A stretch of 53,218 nt of DNA from Lachnospiraceae bacterium (GCA_017472605.1 JAFUPV010000060.1:1-53218), one strand, 5' to 3'. Positions 31,549 to 41,636 are shown, numbered from the stretch's first letter. Notes: generated from the letters alone by a model not told the origin. Numbers and translations are program-made.

Positions 31549-32565
31549 TTAATCATTGTATCCGTTCGGATTCTTTGACTGCCAGTTCCAGGAATCGGCG
31601 CACATCTCATCGATGTCGTACTCAGCCTTCCAGCCAAGCTCAGCCTCAGCCTTATCGCATTTGGAATAGCAGGTGGCGATGTCGCCCGGGCGGCGCTCCT
31701 TGATCTCGTAGGGCAGTGTCTTGCCGCAGGCCTTTTCAAACGCATGAAGCACTTCCATCACGCTGTTTCCCTTGCCGGTACCGAGGTTGTAAACGTTGAC
31801 GCCATCCTTGTCAGCAAGCTTTTTGATTGCCTTTACATGGCCTCTTGCCAGGTCAACCACATGGATGTAGTCGCGGACACCGGTTCCGTCCGGAGTGTTG
31901 TAGTCGTTGCCGAAGACGCCGAGCTTTTCCCGCTTGCCGATGGCAACCTGAGCGATGTAGGGCAGGAGATTGTTGGGAATTCCCTTGGGATCCTCGCCGA
32001 TCAGGCCGCTCTTGTGAGCACCGATGGGGTTGAAGTAACGCAGCAGGATTACATTCCACTCCGGATCGGAGGTGTGGATGTCGGTCAGTACCTGCTCCAG
32101 CATGCTCTTGGTCCAGCCGTAGGGGTTGGTCGGAGTTCCCTTCGGACAATCCTCAGTGATCGGAATCTGAGCCGGGTCGCCGTAGACAGTGGCAGAAGAA
32201 CTGAAGATGATGTCCTTCACGCCATGCTTTCTCATCTCGTCGCAGAGAATCAGGGTTCCGGTGATGTTATTGTGGTAGTATTCGATCGGCTTGGCAACGG
32301 ATTCACCAACTGCCTTCAGACCGGCAAAGTGAATAACCGCATCAATCGCTTCCTTCTCGAAAATCTCGTGAACGCCCTCACGGTCAAGCATGTCTGTCTG
32401 ATAGAAAGTCAGCGTCTTGCCGGTGATCTGCTCAACGCGCTCCAGTGCCTTTTCGCTGGCATTATAGAGGTTATCCATGACAACAACCTCATAGCCTTCG
32501 TTTAACAATTCCACACAGGTATGGCTGCCGATGTATCCGGCGCCGCCGGTTACTAAAATCTTCAT
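31549..32565 (-). CDS. galE: UDP-glucose 4-epimerase
   Basis: A 338-aa extended short-chain dehydrogenase. It has [10 protein letters not shown] for NAD binding at the N terminus, [10 protein letters not shown] with the catalytic Ser/Thr, and the Tyr-x3-Lys pair in NPYGWTKSM. The C-terminal substrate loop is present ([10 protein letters not shown]). It interconverts UDP-galactose and UDP-glucose in the cytoplasm. The ATG follows GGAGG. It lies 14 nt downstream of galK in one leftward transcript. Epimerase gives UDP-galactose for cell-surface glycans as well as for galactose breakdown. No galT is present in the window. Confidence 0.96.
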   Translation of the reverse strand: MKILVTGGAGYIGSHTCVELLNEGYEVVVMDNLYNASEKALERVEQITGKTLTFYQTDMLDREGVHEIFEKEAIDAVIHFAGLKAVGESVAKPIEYYHNNITGTLILCDEMRKHGVKDIIFSSSATVYGDPAQIPITEDCPKGTPTNPYGWTKSMLEQVLTDIHTSDPEWNVILLRYFNPIGAHKSGLIGEDPKGIPNNLLPYIAQVAIGKREKLGVFGNDYNTPDGTGVRDYIHVVDLARGHVKAIKKLADKDGVNVYNLGTGKGNSVMEVLHAFEKACGKTLPYEIKERRPGDIATCYSKCDKAEAELGWKAEYDIDEMCADSWNWQSKNPNGYND

Positions 32566-32579
32566 AGAGTCCTCCTTTA

Positions 32580-33749
32580 TTACTTCAGAACACCTGCTCC
32601 GTCTCCGATGTCCACAACATAGAACGTAGCTGCATAGCCGATGGCCGCCTCATACTCGGCGCCAACCTTCTCGATAAAGGCATCAACGGCTTCCGTCTTA
32701 ACAATGCTGACGGTACATCCGCCGAAGCCTGCACCGGTCATGCGGGAACCGATCACACCGTCACACTTCCATGCTGCGTCAACCAGGGCATCCAGCTCCT
32801 TGCCGGTAACCTCATAGTCATCACGCAGAGAAACGTGGGACGCGTTCATCAGCAGACCGAACTCAGCTACATTGCCAGCCTGAAGAGCCTCAACTGCCTT
32901 GATGGTGCGCTCATTCTCATAAACGGCATGCTTTGCTCTCTTCTGGCGAACCGGATCCTTGATGGCATCCTTAATCTCCTCAAATTCAACGGAGCTCAGC
33001 TCACCAAGACTCCTGATGTCTTTCACCTTCTGCAGTTCTGCAAGAGCCGTCTCACATTCGCTGCGGCGCTCATTGTACTTGGAATCACCAAGACCGCGCT
33101 TTTTGTTGCTGCATGCGATGACGATTTTTGCGCCTTCCAGCTTCAGCGGCGCGTAGGTATAGGAAAGGTCAGCTGTGTCAAGGAAAATCGCATGATCCTT
33201 CTTGCCCATGGCGATGGAGAACTGGTCCATGATTCCGCAGTTGACGCCGTTGTAGCGGTTTTCGGAGAACTGACCGTAGAGAGCAAGGTCGATCATGGAG
33301 ATGGAATCGAATCCGAACATGTCGCGGAGCATCACACCGGTAACCACTTCCAGAGACGCGGAAGAGGAGAGACCGGAACCGTTGGGGATGTTGCCGTAAA
33401 GAACGATGTCAAAGCCCTTGTCAAAGGTGAAGCCCTTCTGGTGGAACGCCCACATCACACCCTTCGGGTACTGTGTCCAATTGTTCTCCTTGCCCATCAG
33501 GAACTGATCCAGGGAAGACTCAACAACGCCGGTGCGCTCAAAGTTCATGGAATAGAAGCGAAGCCTGTTATCCTCTCTCTTGCGGGCTGCCATGTAAGTA
33601 CCGATGGTCAGCGCGCATGGGAAAACGTGGCCTCCGTTGTAGTCGGTATGCTCACCGATCAGGTTCACACGGCCCGGCGCAAAGTAAGTGCGGATGTCGC
33701 CCTCGCTTCCGAATTTCTCGTAGAAACATTCCAATACATTCTTAATCAT
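32580..33749 (-). CDS. galK: galactokinase
   Basis: A 389-aa GHMP-family kinase that phosphorylates galactose to galactose-1-phosphate with ATP. Signature parts: [15 protein letters not shown] near the N terminus, [12 protein letters not shown] (phosphate loop), NCGIMDQF with the catalytic Asp, and [12 protein letters not shown] near the C terminus. AAAGGGG precedes the ATG. It is first in the leftward galKE operon, with its own promoter, facing a divergent AraC regulator that probably controls it. Confidence 0.96.
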   Translation of the reverse strand: MIKNVLECFYEKFGSEGDIRTYFAPGRVNLIGEHTDYNGGHVFPCALTIGTYMAARKREDNRLRFYSMNFERTGVVESSLDQFLMGKENNWTQYPKGVMWAFHQKGFTFDKGFDIVLYGNIPNGSGLSSSASLEVVTGVMLRDMFGFDSISMIDLALYGQFSENRYNGVNCGIMDQFSIAMGKKDHAIFLDTADLSYTYAPLKLEGAKIVIACSNKKRGLGDSKYNERRSECETALAELQKVKDIRSLGELSSVEFEEIKDAIKDPVRQKRAKHAVYENERTIKAVEALQAGNVAEFGLLMNASHVSLRDDYEVTGKELDALVDAAWKCDGVIGSRMTGAGFGGCTVSIVKTEAVDAFIEKVGAEYEAAIGYAATFYVVDIGDGAGVLK

Positions 33750-33797
33750 TTGAAAACCCCTTTCTTCATAAATCTTCGTATAACTCTTGTAATTATG

Positions 33798-33826
33798 ATT
33801 ATAATGAGGTAAGATAAAACAGGCAA
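33798..33826 (-). promoter_or_regulatory. galKE promoter
   Basis: On the minus strand TTGCCT (33821-33826), a 17-bp spacer and TATAAT (33798-33803), about 50 bases before galK. The -10 region reads ATTATAAT, so it also holds TATAAT on the plus strand and may serve the AraC gene too, though no good -35 is seen there. Confidence 0.78.
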
Positions 33827-33827
33827 C

Positions 33828-33857
33828 AACAATATTAGCGGATTTTATAACAATATT
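33828..33857 (+). promoter_or_regulatory. direct repeats, candidate AraC operator
   Basis: AACAATATT occurs twice (33828-33836 and 33849-33857), 21 bp apart, directly upstream of the galKE -35 and just before the AraC gene start. Spacing and place fit an AraC-type activator site that could also repress the regulator's own gene. Confidence 0.55.
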
Positions 33858-33869
33858 GAGGAGTTCACC

Positions 33870-34832
33870 ATGTTAGGAACAAAACAGCTGCAAACGGATT
33901 CAGACCGGAGAGAACTGAAGAGTCATGGAAGCTATCAGTTCCCTGTTTACGTGGACTGCAAGAAGCTTTCCTCCTATGAACGAAGCGCTTTCAACTGGCA
34001 CTGGCACCCGGAAATTGAGCTGACCCTGTTTCTGGAAGGCGGCATGATCTACCAGGTCAACGACAAAACCTACCATGTCCGGGAGGGGCAGGGGCTGTTC
34101 TGCAACACGAATGCCCTCCATGCCGGATACATGCAGGACAATGAGGACTGTCGCTACGTTTCCATCACCTTCCATCCACGGATGGTCTACGGGTTTGAGG
34201 GAAGTCTGATTCAGCGGGAATTTGCGGATCCAATTCTGCGCAATCTTGCGGTCGGGTCACGGCTGTTTACCGGGAAGGAAGCCTGGGAGCGGGAAATCCT
34301 GGCAGACATGAAAACGATCTTTGAGGAAATGGAACAGGAGAAGGAAACGTCTCCGCTGCTCATTCAGGAATGCATCCTGCGGATCTGGCGGAATCTGTTT
34401 GAATCCGGCATTTCCGGAAATCCGGAAAACGAGGCGGCTGCCGAAGGCAGAGATGTGGAGCGGATCCGTCAGGTTCTGGACTATCTTCACGGCCATTACG
34501 CGGAACATATTACGCTGGAACAGATTGCGGGGCAGATGAATCTCTGCCGGAGCGAGAGCTGCCGTTTTTTCAAAAAGTATATGAAGCAGTCGGTCTTTGA
34601 ATACCTGCAGAACTATCGGATCGAGAAGAGTATTGCGCTTTTGTCTGAGGAGCGGTATTCAATCACAGAAGTGGCGCTTTTGTGCGGGTTTGCCAGCCCT
34701 GCATATTTTGCAAAAATCTTTAAGGCACAGATGAAGTGCACGCCGATGAACTACCGGAAACTGTGCCGGGCAAGGGGCGGGCAGGAAATGGAAGAAGCGG
34801 AAGAAACGGTACCGACCGAAGCGGGAAGATGA
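33870..34832 (+). CDS. AraC-family regulator, cupin sensor
   Basis: A 320-aa transcription regulator. The N-terminal cupin-like sensor (about 30-110) has HWHPEIELTLFLEG and EGQGLFCNTNALHAG. The C-terminal AraC double helix-turn-helix (about 195-290) has ITLEQIAGQMNLCRSESCRFFKKYM and VALLCGFASPAYFAKIFKAQM. It probably binds a sugar and acts at the nearby AACAATATT repeats to control galKE. GAGGAG precedes the ATG. Its last codons are part of a 39-nt tandem duplication; the stop codon is in the first copy, so the second copy is untranslated. Confidence 0.9.
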   Translation: MLGTKQLQTDSDRRELKSHGSYQFPVYVDCKKLSSYERSAFNWHWHPEIELTLFLEGGMIYQVNDKTYHVREGQGLFCNTNALHAGYMQDNEDCRYVSITFHPRMVYGFEGSLIQREFADPILRNLAVGSRLFTGKEAWEREILADMKTIFEEMEQEKETSPLLIQECILRIWRNLFESGISGNPENEAAAEGRDVERIRQVLDYLHGHYAEHITLEQIAGQMNLCRSESCRFFKKYMKQSVFEYLQNYRIEKSIALLSEERYSITEVALLCGFASPAYFAKIFKAQMKCTPMNYRKLCRARGGQEMEEAEETVPTEAGR

Positions 34833-34874
34833 AAAGCGGAAGAAGCGGCACCGACTGAAGCGGGAAGATGAAAA
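34797..34874 (+). repeat. 39-nt tandem duplication across the AraC stop codon
   Basis: Two units starting GCGGAAGAA and ending GGGAAGATGAAAA are 39 bases each with three mismatches. Because 39 is a multiple of three, both units carry TGA in the same frame. A partial third start (CGGAAGAAAACGC) follows. The duplication fills most of the gap to the next gene. Confidence 0.8.
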
Positions 34875-34931
34875 CGGAAGAAAACGCTTATGCGGAAAAA
34901 GGAAAATGATAGAAACAGAAAGGAACGAATT

Positions 34932-37139
34932 ATGGAAAGAGAACAGTTACAGGCTCTGCTTGCCGACATGAGCCTTGAAGAAAAAATCGGCCAGATGGTT
35001 CAGCTGAATGCCAGCTTTCTGGGAAACAATGATACGCTGATCACCGGTCCCATGGGTACCGTGTCTGTGGATGCGGACGAGGTGAAGCTCTGCGGAACCA
35101 TCCTTGGAACAGCGGGAGCGGATAAGCTGAAAGAGCTGCAGAAGCAGGCAATGGAGGGACAGCCGCACCACATCCCCATGCTGTTTATGATGGATGTAAT
35201 CAATGGATTTCAGACCATCTTCCCCATCCCGCTGGCTCAGGGCTGCAGTTTTGAACCGGAGCTGGCAAAGCAGGGGGCACAAATCGCGGCAAAGGAAGCG
35301 GCAGCTGCCGGCCTTCATGTAACGTTTACGCCGATGCTGGATCTGACCAGGGATGCCAGATGGGGCCGTGTCATGGAATCACCAGGTGAGGATCCCTACC
35401 TGAACAGCTGCTTTGCAAAAGCCATGGTCGAAGGCTTCCAGGGAAGCAGCCTGAGCGAAAAGGGACGGATTTCCGCCTGCCTGAAGCACTTTGCCGCGTA
35501 TGGTTATCCGGAAGGCGGCAGAGAATATGATAATGTAGAGTTGTCCGAGCGCACCTTCCGTCAGGACTATCTGACCGGCTATCAGGGTGCAGTGGATGCC
35601 AACTGCCGCATGGCAATGACCTCCTTCAACTCCTTAAACCGTGTGCCGTCCACTGCGAACCGCTGGCTGATGCGCGATGTGCTGCGCGGTGAGATGGGAT
35701 TTGACGGTGTCCTGATTTCCGACTACGCTGCAGTCGAGGAGCTGATTCCCCATGGAATCGCCGCAGACAAGCGAGAGGCGGCAAAGCTGGCACTGGAAGC
35801 TGGTGTTGACATTGACATGATGTCCGATGTATATCTTCATTATTTAAAAGATGCCGTAGAAGCCAAAGAAGTGGATGAGGCGCTGATTGATGAGGCAGTC
35901 ATGCGCATCCTTACCTTAAAGAATGACCTTGGCCTGTTTGAAAATCCGGATAAGGATGCCAGCGCAGAAGACGAAAAAGCGCTGATCCTCTGTGATGCCC
36001 ATCGTCAGGCAGCCTGCGAAGCGGCAGTAAAGACCTTCGTTCTTCTGAAAAATGAAGCGCAGATTCTTCCGCTGGCGAAGGAGGAGGCGGATGGTCTTCT
36101 TGTTTCCGGACCATATGCCGACAGTCGTCTGCTTTGCGGTTCCTGGTCCTTCCCGTCCACCTACGACAACATTCCGACGATCCGCGAACGGATGACGGAA
36201 GCGGTATCCGGTCAGAAGATCACGTTCACAGAAGGCTGCAGCCTGTTTTATGACGGAGAAATCGTGAAGGACCATACCATGGAAGGAATGAATCCGGAAC
36301 AGATGGAAGCTGCCATTGCAGAGACGGTGGAAGCAGCAAAGAAAGCAAAGAATGTGGTGCTCTGTCTCGGTGAGTATTATACGCAGACAGGAGAAGGCTC
36401 CAGCCGCACCAGCCTGCAGATCTCACAAAACCAGATGGAGCTGCTGCGCCGTGTATCGGAAGTGAATGAAAATGTAATCACGGTGATTTTCTCCGGCCGT
36501 CCGCTGGAGATGACAGAAATTGAAGCATTGTCAAAGGCGGTTCTCTATGTCTGGATGCCCGGTACGGAAGGTGCGAAGGCAATCACCGATGTTCTCTTTG
36601 GCGAGAAAGAGCCGACAGGCCGTCTTTCCATGAGCTTCCCTCACCGTGCTGCGCAGGAACCGCTCTATTACAGCCGTTTCCAGGGCGGACGTCCCCGCAC
36701 ACCGCAGGAACCGAGAGGTTTCCGGATCGGCTACATTGACATCGAGTACCGCCCGTACCATTCCTTCGGCTATGGTCTCAGCTACAGCACGTTTAACTAT
36801 TCTCCGGTTTCTCTGGACAGCAGCGAGATGACCGCCAACAGCCGGATCACCGCAAAGGTGACACTGACCAACACAGGAAACCGCCGCGCAACGGAAACCG
36901 TTCAGATGTACCTGCGTGATGTAAGCGGCAGCGTGATCCGTCCCATGCGTGAGCTGAAGGGATTTGAGAAAGTGACGCTGGATCCGGGGGAGAGCCGTGA
37001 CATTTCCTTTGTCATTGAGGAGCCGATGCTGCGGTTCGTGCGGATGGATATGAGCGTAGGCAGCGAGCCGGGCCGCTTTGAGGTGTTCATCGGCGCGGAC
37101 AGCACGACGGAGAATGGGACTGCATTTGTGCTGAAGTGA
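34932..37139 (+). CDS. glycoside hydrolase family 3, canonical order
   Basis: A 735-aa beta-glycosidase (beta-glucosidase/xylosidase type). The TIM-barrel domain comes first (about 1-310), with KHFAAYG and nucleophile Asp264 in GVLISDYAAVEE. The alpha/beta sandwich follows (about 370-580, with GEYYTQTGEGSSRTS), then GYGLSYSTF and a fibronectin III-like domain (about 640-730). There is no signal peptide, so it is cytoplasmic. I chose the ATG with AAAGGA at good spacing; an earlier ATG adds fourteen basic residues. It contrasts with the domain-swapped GH3 upstream and follows the gal regulator in the same direction, possibly cotranscribed. Confidence 0.94.
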   Translation: MEREQLQALLADMSLEEKIGQMVQLNASFLGNNDTLITGPMGTVSVDADEVKLCGTILGTAGADKLKELQKQAMEGQPHHIPMLFMMDVINGFQTIFPIPLAQGCSFEPELAKQGAQIAAKEAAAAGLHVTFTPMLDLTRDARWGRVMESPGEDPYLNSCFAKAMVEGFQGSSLSEKGRISACLKHFAAYGYPEGGREYDNVELSERTFRQDYLTGYQGAVDANCRMAMTSFNSLNRVPSTANRWLMRDVLRGEMGFDGVLISDYAAVEELIPHGIAADKREAAKLALEAGVDIDMMSDVYLHYLKDAVEAKEVDEALIDEAVMRILTLKNDLGLFENPDKDASAEDEKALILCDAHRQAACEAAVKTFVLLKNEAQILPLAKEEADGLLVSGPYADSRLLCGSWSFPSTYDNIPTIRERMTEAVSGQKITFTEGCSLFYDGEIVKDHTMEGMNPEQMEAAIAETVEAAKKAKNVVLCLGEYYTQTGEGSSRTSLQISQNQMELLRRVSEVNENVITVIFSGRPLEMTEIEALSKAVLYVWMPGTEGAKAITDVLFGEKEPTGRLSMSFPHRAAQEPLYYSRFQGGRPRTPQEPRGFRIGYIDIEYRPYHSFGYGLSYSTFNYSPVSLDSSEMTANSRITAKVTLTNTGNRRATETVQMYLRDVSGSVIRPMRELKGFEKVTLDPGESRDISFVIEEPMLRFVRMDMSVGSEPGRFEVFIGADSTTENGTAFVLK

Positions 37140-37259
37140 GACGGATGCGGAAATGAGTGGCACGCGGATATGTGAAGCCATGCAAAGATATGGATACACA
37201 GACATATGTCCGCAATGAAGGAACGGAATCAAAGAAATTCAGGAAGGGAATCAGATAAA

Positions 37260-39020
37260 ATGAATAAAGAATGGGCACTGGACGTGATCTATAAGAGCTA
37301 TGATGATCCGGCATATCAGCAGGATATGGAAACGCTGAAAACGCTGATCGGCGGACTGGAAACAGAGATGAAATCGTATCAGCAGCTGGAGCCGAAGGAA
37401 GGACTGGAGAAAAGCATTCTTCTGATGGAAAAGCTGACCGGCTATGCGGAAAAGCTTGGAAACTACATTTCCCTGAGCCAGTCGGTCAACACAACGGACA
37501 GCCGGACCAACAATGAAATGGCGATTTTTGATAAAGTGGCAACCGGCTCCACCCGCGGTGAGGTGGTTTTCCGCAAATATGTGGCTTCCATTGAGAACCT
37601 GGATGAGGTGATCCAGTCCTCAGATCTTCTGAAGGAATATGAATACATGCTGAAAGAGACAAAGAAGGCGGCATCGCACCTGTTCTCCGATGACATGGAA
37701 GAGATGATTGCAAAAATGAACCTGACCGGCGGCTCTGCCTGGTCCAATCTGTTCAGTTACCTGACATCTACCGTCAAGGTTGATTATGAGGGCAGGACTG
37801 TCAACCTGCCGACGATCCGCAACCTGGCGTACAGCGGTGATCGGGCAGTCAGAAAGGCAGCCTATGAGGCAGAGCTGGCCGCCTATGACAAGATCGCAGA
37901 CTCCATCGCATTTGCACTGAACAACATCAAATCTCAGGTAACCATGCTGACAGAGGCCCGCGGCTATGCCAGCCCGCTGGACATGACGCTGGAGCAGAAC
38001 CACATGAAGCGGGAAACGCTGGAGGCAATGCTGACAGCCATGAAAGAGTATCTGCCCAAATTCTGGGAATATCTGAAGGCAAAAGCGCACTACCTTGGTC
38101 ATGAGGGCAGCATGCCGTGGTATGACATGTTTGCGCCGGTCGGAAGCATGGAGAAGGAGTATACCGCGGAAGAAGCAGGAGAGCTTCTGGTAAACAGCTT
38201 TTCCGAGTTTTCACAGGACATGGCAGACATGATGGCAGCTGCGTTCGCAGACCGCTGGATCGACTTCCTGCCTCATGAGGGCAAGGTGGGCGGCGCCTTC
38301 TGTGCCGGTGTTTCCTGCCTGAAGGAAAGCCGCATTCTCACCAACTTTAACGGCAGCTTCGACGCCATCATCACTCTGGCTCATGAGCTGGGCCACGCAT
38401 ACCACAATCTGCATACCTTCTCTCACCGCGCACTGAACCGTGACTATTCCATGCCGGTTGCGGAGACTGCTTCTACCTTCAATGAAACGGTAATCACTAT
38501 GAACGCCATCCGCAAGGCGCAGAGCAGGGAAGAGAAGCTGGCTCTTATCGAGACAATTCTCATGGGAACCACGCAGATCATCTGCGACATCTATTCCCGT
38601 TTCCTGTTCGAGGATCGTGTGTTTGCGGCTTGCAGCAGTCAGTTTCTGATGAGCGGCGATCTGAAGGAAATCATGCTGGGCGCGCAGAAGGAAGCCTACG
38701 GCGACGGACTGGATCATGAGTTCCTGCACCCCTACATGTGGACCTGTAAGAGCCACTACTATTCCGCCGGCCTCAGCTACTACAACTTCCCTTACGCCTT
38801 CGGCGGTCTGTTTGCCATGGGTCTTTACAGCATCTACCAGAAAGAAGGAGAATCCTTCGTTCCCAAATATCAGGCGCTGCTTCATGCAACACCGGTCATG
38901 AGTGTTGAGGATGTGGCGAAGATGGCAGACATCGATCTGACAAGCCCGGATTTCTGGCGCGAGAGCCTGAAAGCGTTCGGCGAACTGATTGATGAGTTTG
39001 TGGAGCTGGCACAGGCATAA
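37260..39020 (+). CDS. pepF: oligoendopeptidase F, M3 family
   Basis: A 586-aa zinc metallopeptidase. The zinc motif HELGH (375-379, in ITLAHELGHAYHN) and a downstream Glu-containing segment (PVAETASTFNETV) are present. The N-terminal helical domain is typical of PepF (KAAYEAELAAYD, NNIKSQV). It cuts oligopeptides in the cytoplasm. Length and order are normal for the family. I chose the ATG after GGAAGGGA; an upstream ATG would add eighteen polar residues. A gap of 120 nt separates it from the GH3 gene. Confidence 0.94.
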   Translation: MNKEWALDVIYKSYDDPAYQQDMETLKTLIGGLETEMKSYQQLEPKEGLEKSILLMEKLTGYAEKLGNYISLSQSVNTTDSRTNNEMAIFDKVATGSTRGEVVFRKYVASIENLDEVIQSSDLLKEYEYMLKETKKAASHLFSDDMEEMIAKMNLTGGSAWSNLFSYLTSTVKVDYEGRTVNLPTIRNLAYSGDRAVRKAAYEAELAAYDKIADSIAFALNNIKSQVTMLTEARGYASPLDMTLEQNHMKRETLEAMLTAMKEYLPKFWEYLKAKAHYLGHEGSMPWYDMFAPVGSMEKEYTAEEAGELLVNSFSEFSQDMADMMAAAFADRWIDFLPHEGKVGGAFCAGVSCLKESRILTNFNGSFDAIITLAHELGHAYHNLHTFSHRALNRDYSMPVAETASTFNETVITMNAIRKAQSREEKLALIETILMGTTQIICDIYSRFLFEDRVFAACSSQFLMSGDLKEIMLGAQKEAYGDGLDHEFLHPYMWTCKSHYYSAGLSYYNFPYAFGGLFAMGLYSIYQKEGESFVPKYQALLHATPVMSVEDVAKMADIDLTSPDFWRESLKAFGELIDEFVELAQA

Positions 39021-39091
39021 ATAATTCACAAAATCCTAAGAAAAAATGAAAGAAAGTTTTCATAGTTTTTACACATAATTTATGATATACT

Positions 39092-39137
39092 AAGTAAGCT
39101 GTTTTCTGTCATGGGTTTGGGAGGAAGCAGCTTACTT
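39092..39137 (+). promoter_or_regulatory. leader hairpin before the LTA synthase-like gene
   Basis: AAGTAAGCTG and CAGCTTACTT form a 10-bp stem with a 26-nt loop, followed by TTCTT, about 63 bases before the start codon. A -10-like TATACT lies just upstream (39086-39091) without a good -35. It could be an attenuator or a protein-binding leader; nothing matches a riboswitch I know. Confidence 0.45.
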
Positions 39138-39199
39138 TTCTTATGTTTCTGTTGTGTTTTGTCCGGGGAATCTCCCCATGTGAAGAAAGGTATGAAGAA

Positions 39200-41179
39200 A
39201 TGAGTTTTGTACATGTTCATCTGCCGTCAGGACTCCACAGCTGGAGAGAACAGATCGCGATCCGAAAGAGCCGGAGCGCAAAGATTCTGGCGGCCGTTTT
39301 CTCTCTTGTCTACGTCGGCCTCGGTGTTTCGGCGACCAGGCTGAACGGGGTGTCGCCAATCGGTCTGACGGTGCTGATTGCGGCCGGTCTGGTCGGACTT
39401 CTTGTTTTTATGACAGATGTTCCGGTTCACTGGACGTTTCGTCTGCTGTTTGCCCTTGCCGTTCCGGCGCTGACCTTTGTGCTGCTGGAAAGCTTTACCC
39501 ATGAGCTGACGACTTTCGAAGGAAATGCGGTTCGTCTGAATCTGATTCTGTACTATCTGTTCTACGCGCTGATTTTCTTTATCAGCGGCAGGATCTGGCT
39601 GACCTGTGTGGTGGTTACAAGCCTTCTGATGATCTGTGGAATTGCCAACTACTTTGTCCTGCTGTTCCGCTCCGCGCCGATTGTTCCGTGGGACTTCTAT
39701 TCCATCAGCACCGCAATGAGTGTAGCCGGTCAGCAGCAGTTTACCTTTGATACGAAATTTGCGGTCATCTGCGCGCTGTTCCTTACCATGCTTCTGATAT
39801 CGGCAAGACTTGGACTGCATCTGAAATGGAAGATCTTCCGCGGATTTGCAGCGGCTCTGTTTGCGGCAACTCTGACCGGAATGGGCGTTTACCTTCTTGA
39901 CCCGGCAACGCCGGAAAAGGAAGGCGTAGAGGACAGTCTCTGGATCGCTAAGAATACATATAAGAAAAACGGTTTTGTACTGGCCTTTACCATGAGTCTT
40001 CGCTTCATGAGTGTTTCCGAACCGGAAGGCTATGAAATTGCCGATGCAGAGGAGATTCTGTCGTCCCAGACGACTGCTTTGACACAGCTTCCCGAGGAAT
40101 TGCCAAACGTTGTTGTGATCATGAGTGAGACCTTCAGTGATCCGGCAGTCATTGGAGAATTCCAGGTGAACCAGGATTACATGCCTTTCATCCGCAGTCT
40201 GATGGACGGTGCAGAAAACACCATCAGCGGCTACACCTACGTTTCCATCGTCGGCGGCAACACAGCAAACTCCGAGTTCGAGTTTCTGACCGGAAACAGC
40301 ATGAAGTTCTTCCCGGTCGGTTCTGTTCCTTACCAGCAGTACATCCACAACGATGTGGATTCCGTTGTCGATGATTTCAAGGAATGGGGTTACCGCGCAA
40401 TTTCTCTTCACCCATACAAAGAGGGCGGCTGGAAACGTAACATTGTTTATCCGTTCATGGGCTTTGATGACATGCTGTTTCAGAATGACATGTCCTTCAA
40501 AACAAAGTTACGAAACTACATCAGCGATGCCAGCGACTATCTGAACCTGTTAAGCCTTCTTGACAAGAATGAGGAACCGGTTTTCATCCATAACGTAACA
40601 ATGCAGAATCACAGTGCCTACGGCGGAAGCTATGACAATTTTGATCCGCAGATCGTAACCGATTTCCGGCTGACCAAGTCCATCAAGTACCTGGACAACT
40701 ATCTGTCACTGATGTATGAGACGGATATGGCGACGGAGGATCTGCTGCGCAAGCTGTCTGAGAGTGACGAGAAAACCATCGTCTGCTTCTTCGGCGACCA
40801 TCAGCCTAATGACTATGTCATCAAGGCGATTTATCGTGAAAACGGCATGGACATCGAAAACCAGACGCTGGAACAGCAGCAGAACCGTCAGATGACACCG
40901 TTCTTTATCTGGGCAAACTATGACATCGAAGAAGAGCAGGGGATTGAAATCAGCACAAACTATCTCTGCAACCTGCTTCTGCAGGCAGCAGGGCTTCCGT
41001 TAGACGAGTACCGGACCTATCTGGAATCAGTTCGTGAGGTGTTCCCGGTTATGAACACGGTGGGTTACTTCAATGAGAATGGAGTCCTGAAATCCTGGAA
41101 CGCGCTGACAGAGGAAGAGCAGGAAGTGCTGGATACCTATGAAAAGGTGCAGTATTATCACATGTTTGACAGTGAATAA
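39200..41179 (+). CDS. LTA synthase-family phosphotransferase (sulfatase fold)
   Basis: A 659-aa membrane enzyme. The N-terminal about 250 residues hold at least five helices; the rest is an extracellular alkaline-phosphatase/sulfatase-like domain. Conserved parts are VVVIMSETFSDP (metal-binding Glu), the nucleophile Thr355 in GGNTANSEFEF, NVTMQNHSAY and FFGDHQPND near the end. The family moves glycerol-phosphate (or similar) from lipid donors to surface glycolipids. AAAGG precedes the ATG at 9 nt. It is followed by a strong terminator, so it is a single-gene unit. Confidence 0.9.
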   Translation: MSFVHVHLPSGLHSWREQIAIRKSRSAKILAAVFSLVYVGLGVSATRLNGVSPIGLTVLIAAGLVGLLVFMTDVPVHWTFRLLFALAVPALTFVLLESFTHELTTFEGNAVRLNLILYYLFYALIFFISGRIWLTCVVVTSLLMICGIANYFVLLFRSAPIVPWDFYSISTAMSVAGQQQFTFDTKFAVICALFLTMLLISARLGLHLKWKIFRGFAAALFAATLTGMGVYLLDPATPEKEGVEDSLWIAKNTYKKNGFVLAFTMSLRFMSVSEPEGYEIADAEEILSSQTTALTQLPEELPNVVVIMSETFSDPAVIGEFQVNQDYMPFIRSLMDGAENTISGYTYVSIVGGNTANSEFEFLTGNSMKFFPVGSVPYQQYIHNDVDSVVDDFKEWGYRAISLHPYKEGGWKRNIVYPFMGFDDMLFQNDMSFKTKLRNYISDASDYLNLLSLLDKNEEPVFIHNVTMQNHSAYGGSYDNFDPQIVTDFRLTKSIKYLDNYLSLMYETDMATEDLLRKLSESDEKTIVCFFGDHQPNDYVIKAIYRENGMDIENQTLEQQQNRQMTPFFIWANYDIEEEQGIEISTNYLCNLLLQAAGLPLDEYRTYLESVREVFPVMNTVGYFNENGVLKSWNALTEEEQEVLDTYEKVQYYHMFDSE

Positions 41180-41230
41180 GCGAGCTGTTTCCGCTGTTTG
41201 CGGAACAAAATGAAATCTGATTTTTTGAAT

Positions 41231-41273
41231 GGCTGTGTGCCAATGTGCGGAACATTGGTGCGCGGCCTTTTTT
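41231..41273 (+). terminator. intrinsic terminator after the LTA synthase-like gene
   Basis: GGCTGTGTGCCAATGT pairs with ACATTGGTGCGCGGCC (G-T pairs allowed) around a short loop, followed by TTTTTT. It starts about 50 bases after the stop codon. Confidence 0.9.
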
Positions 41274-41636
41274 CGTTACTTTTTACGCTTTTCCAGATAG
41301 GATTCTTTCAGCCGATCAATGGTCATCTCTGGACTCAGCGTATGGTACATGAGATAGAGTTTCACTCAAAAGAAACCAGACTTTTGTGATGGATGTATGA
41401 ACAAATACGAAAAGTAATTGATTCTTCTGCGTTTATATGGCATATTAATACTGCTGTTCACAATGGAAATGTGTAACAATAACATAATAGCTTTGTTAGC
41501 AGCCACGATTGGATTATGCATGAATGTTTTGGGAAGATATTTGGAAAGAATAGATCTATGATAGACTGTAATTCAGAAGGCTCCGTTTGGAATCAGGAAA
41601 TGGAGCAGAAGTTCAGGTATGATGGAGGTATTCACG
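41274..41636. other. intergenic region with a possible gene remnant
   Basis: No full gene is seen. On the minus strand, 41276-41365 encodes 29 codons from a GTG (KLYLMYHTLSPEMTID..ESYLEKRKK then stop), which looks like the tail of a protein but has no ribosome-binding site or start region. Toward the right, TTGATT near 41429 with CATATT 17 bases on is a weak promoter candidate for the recombinase. The A/T content is high, as often at insertion sites. Confidence 0.35.

Noticed and set aside
41276-41365. A 29-codon minus-strand tail ending LEKRKK after the LTA synthase-like gene
   Set aside because: It may be a gene remnant, but without a start signal or recognised family it is not called as a gene.
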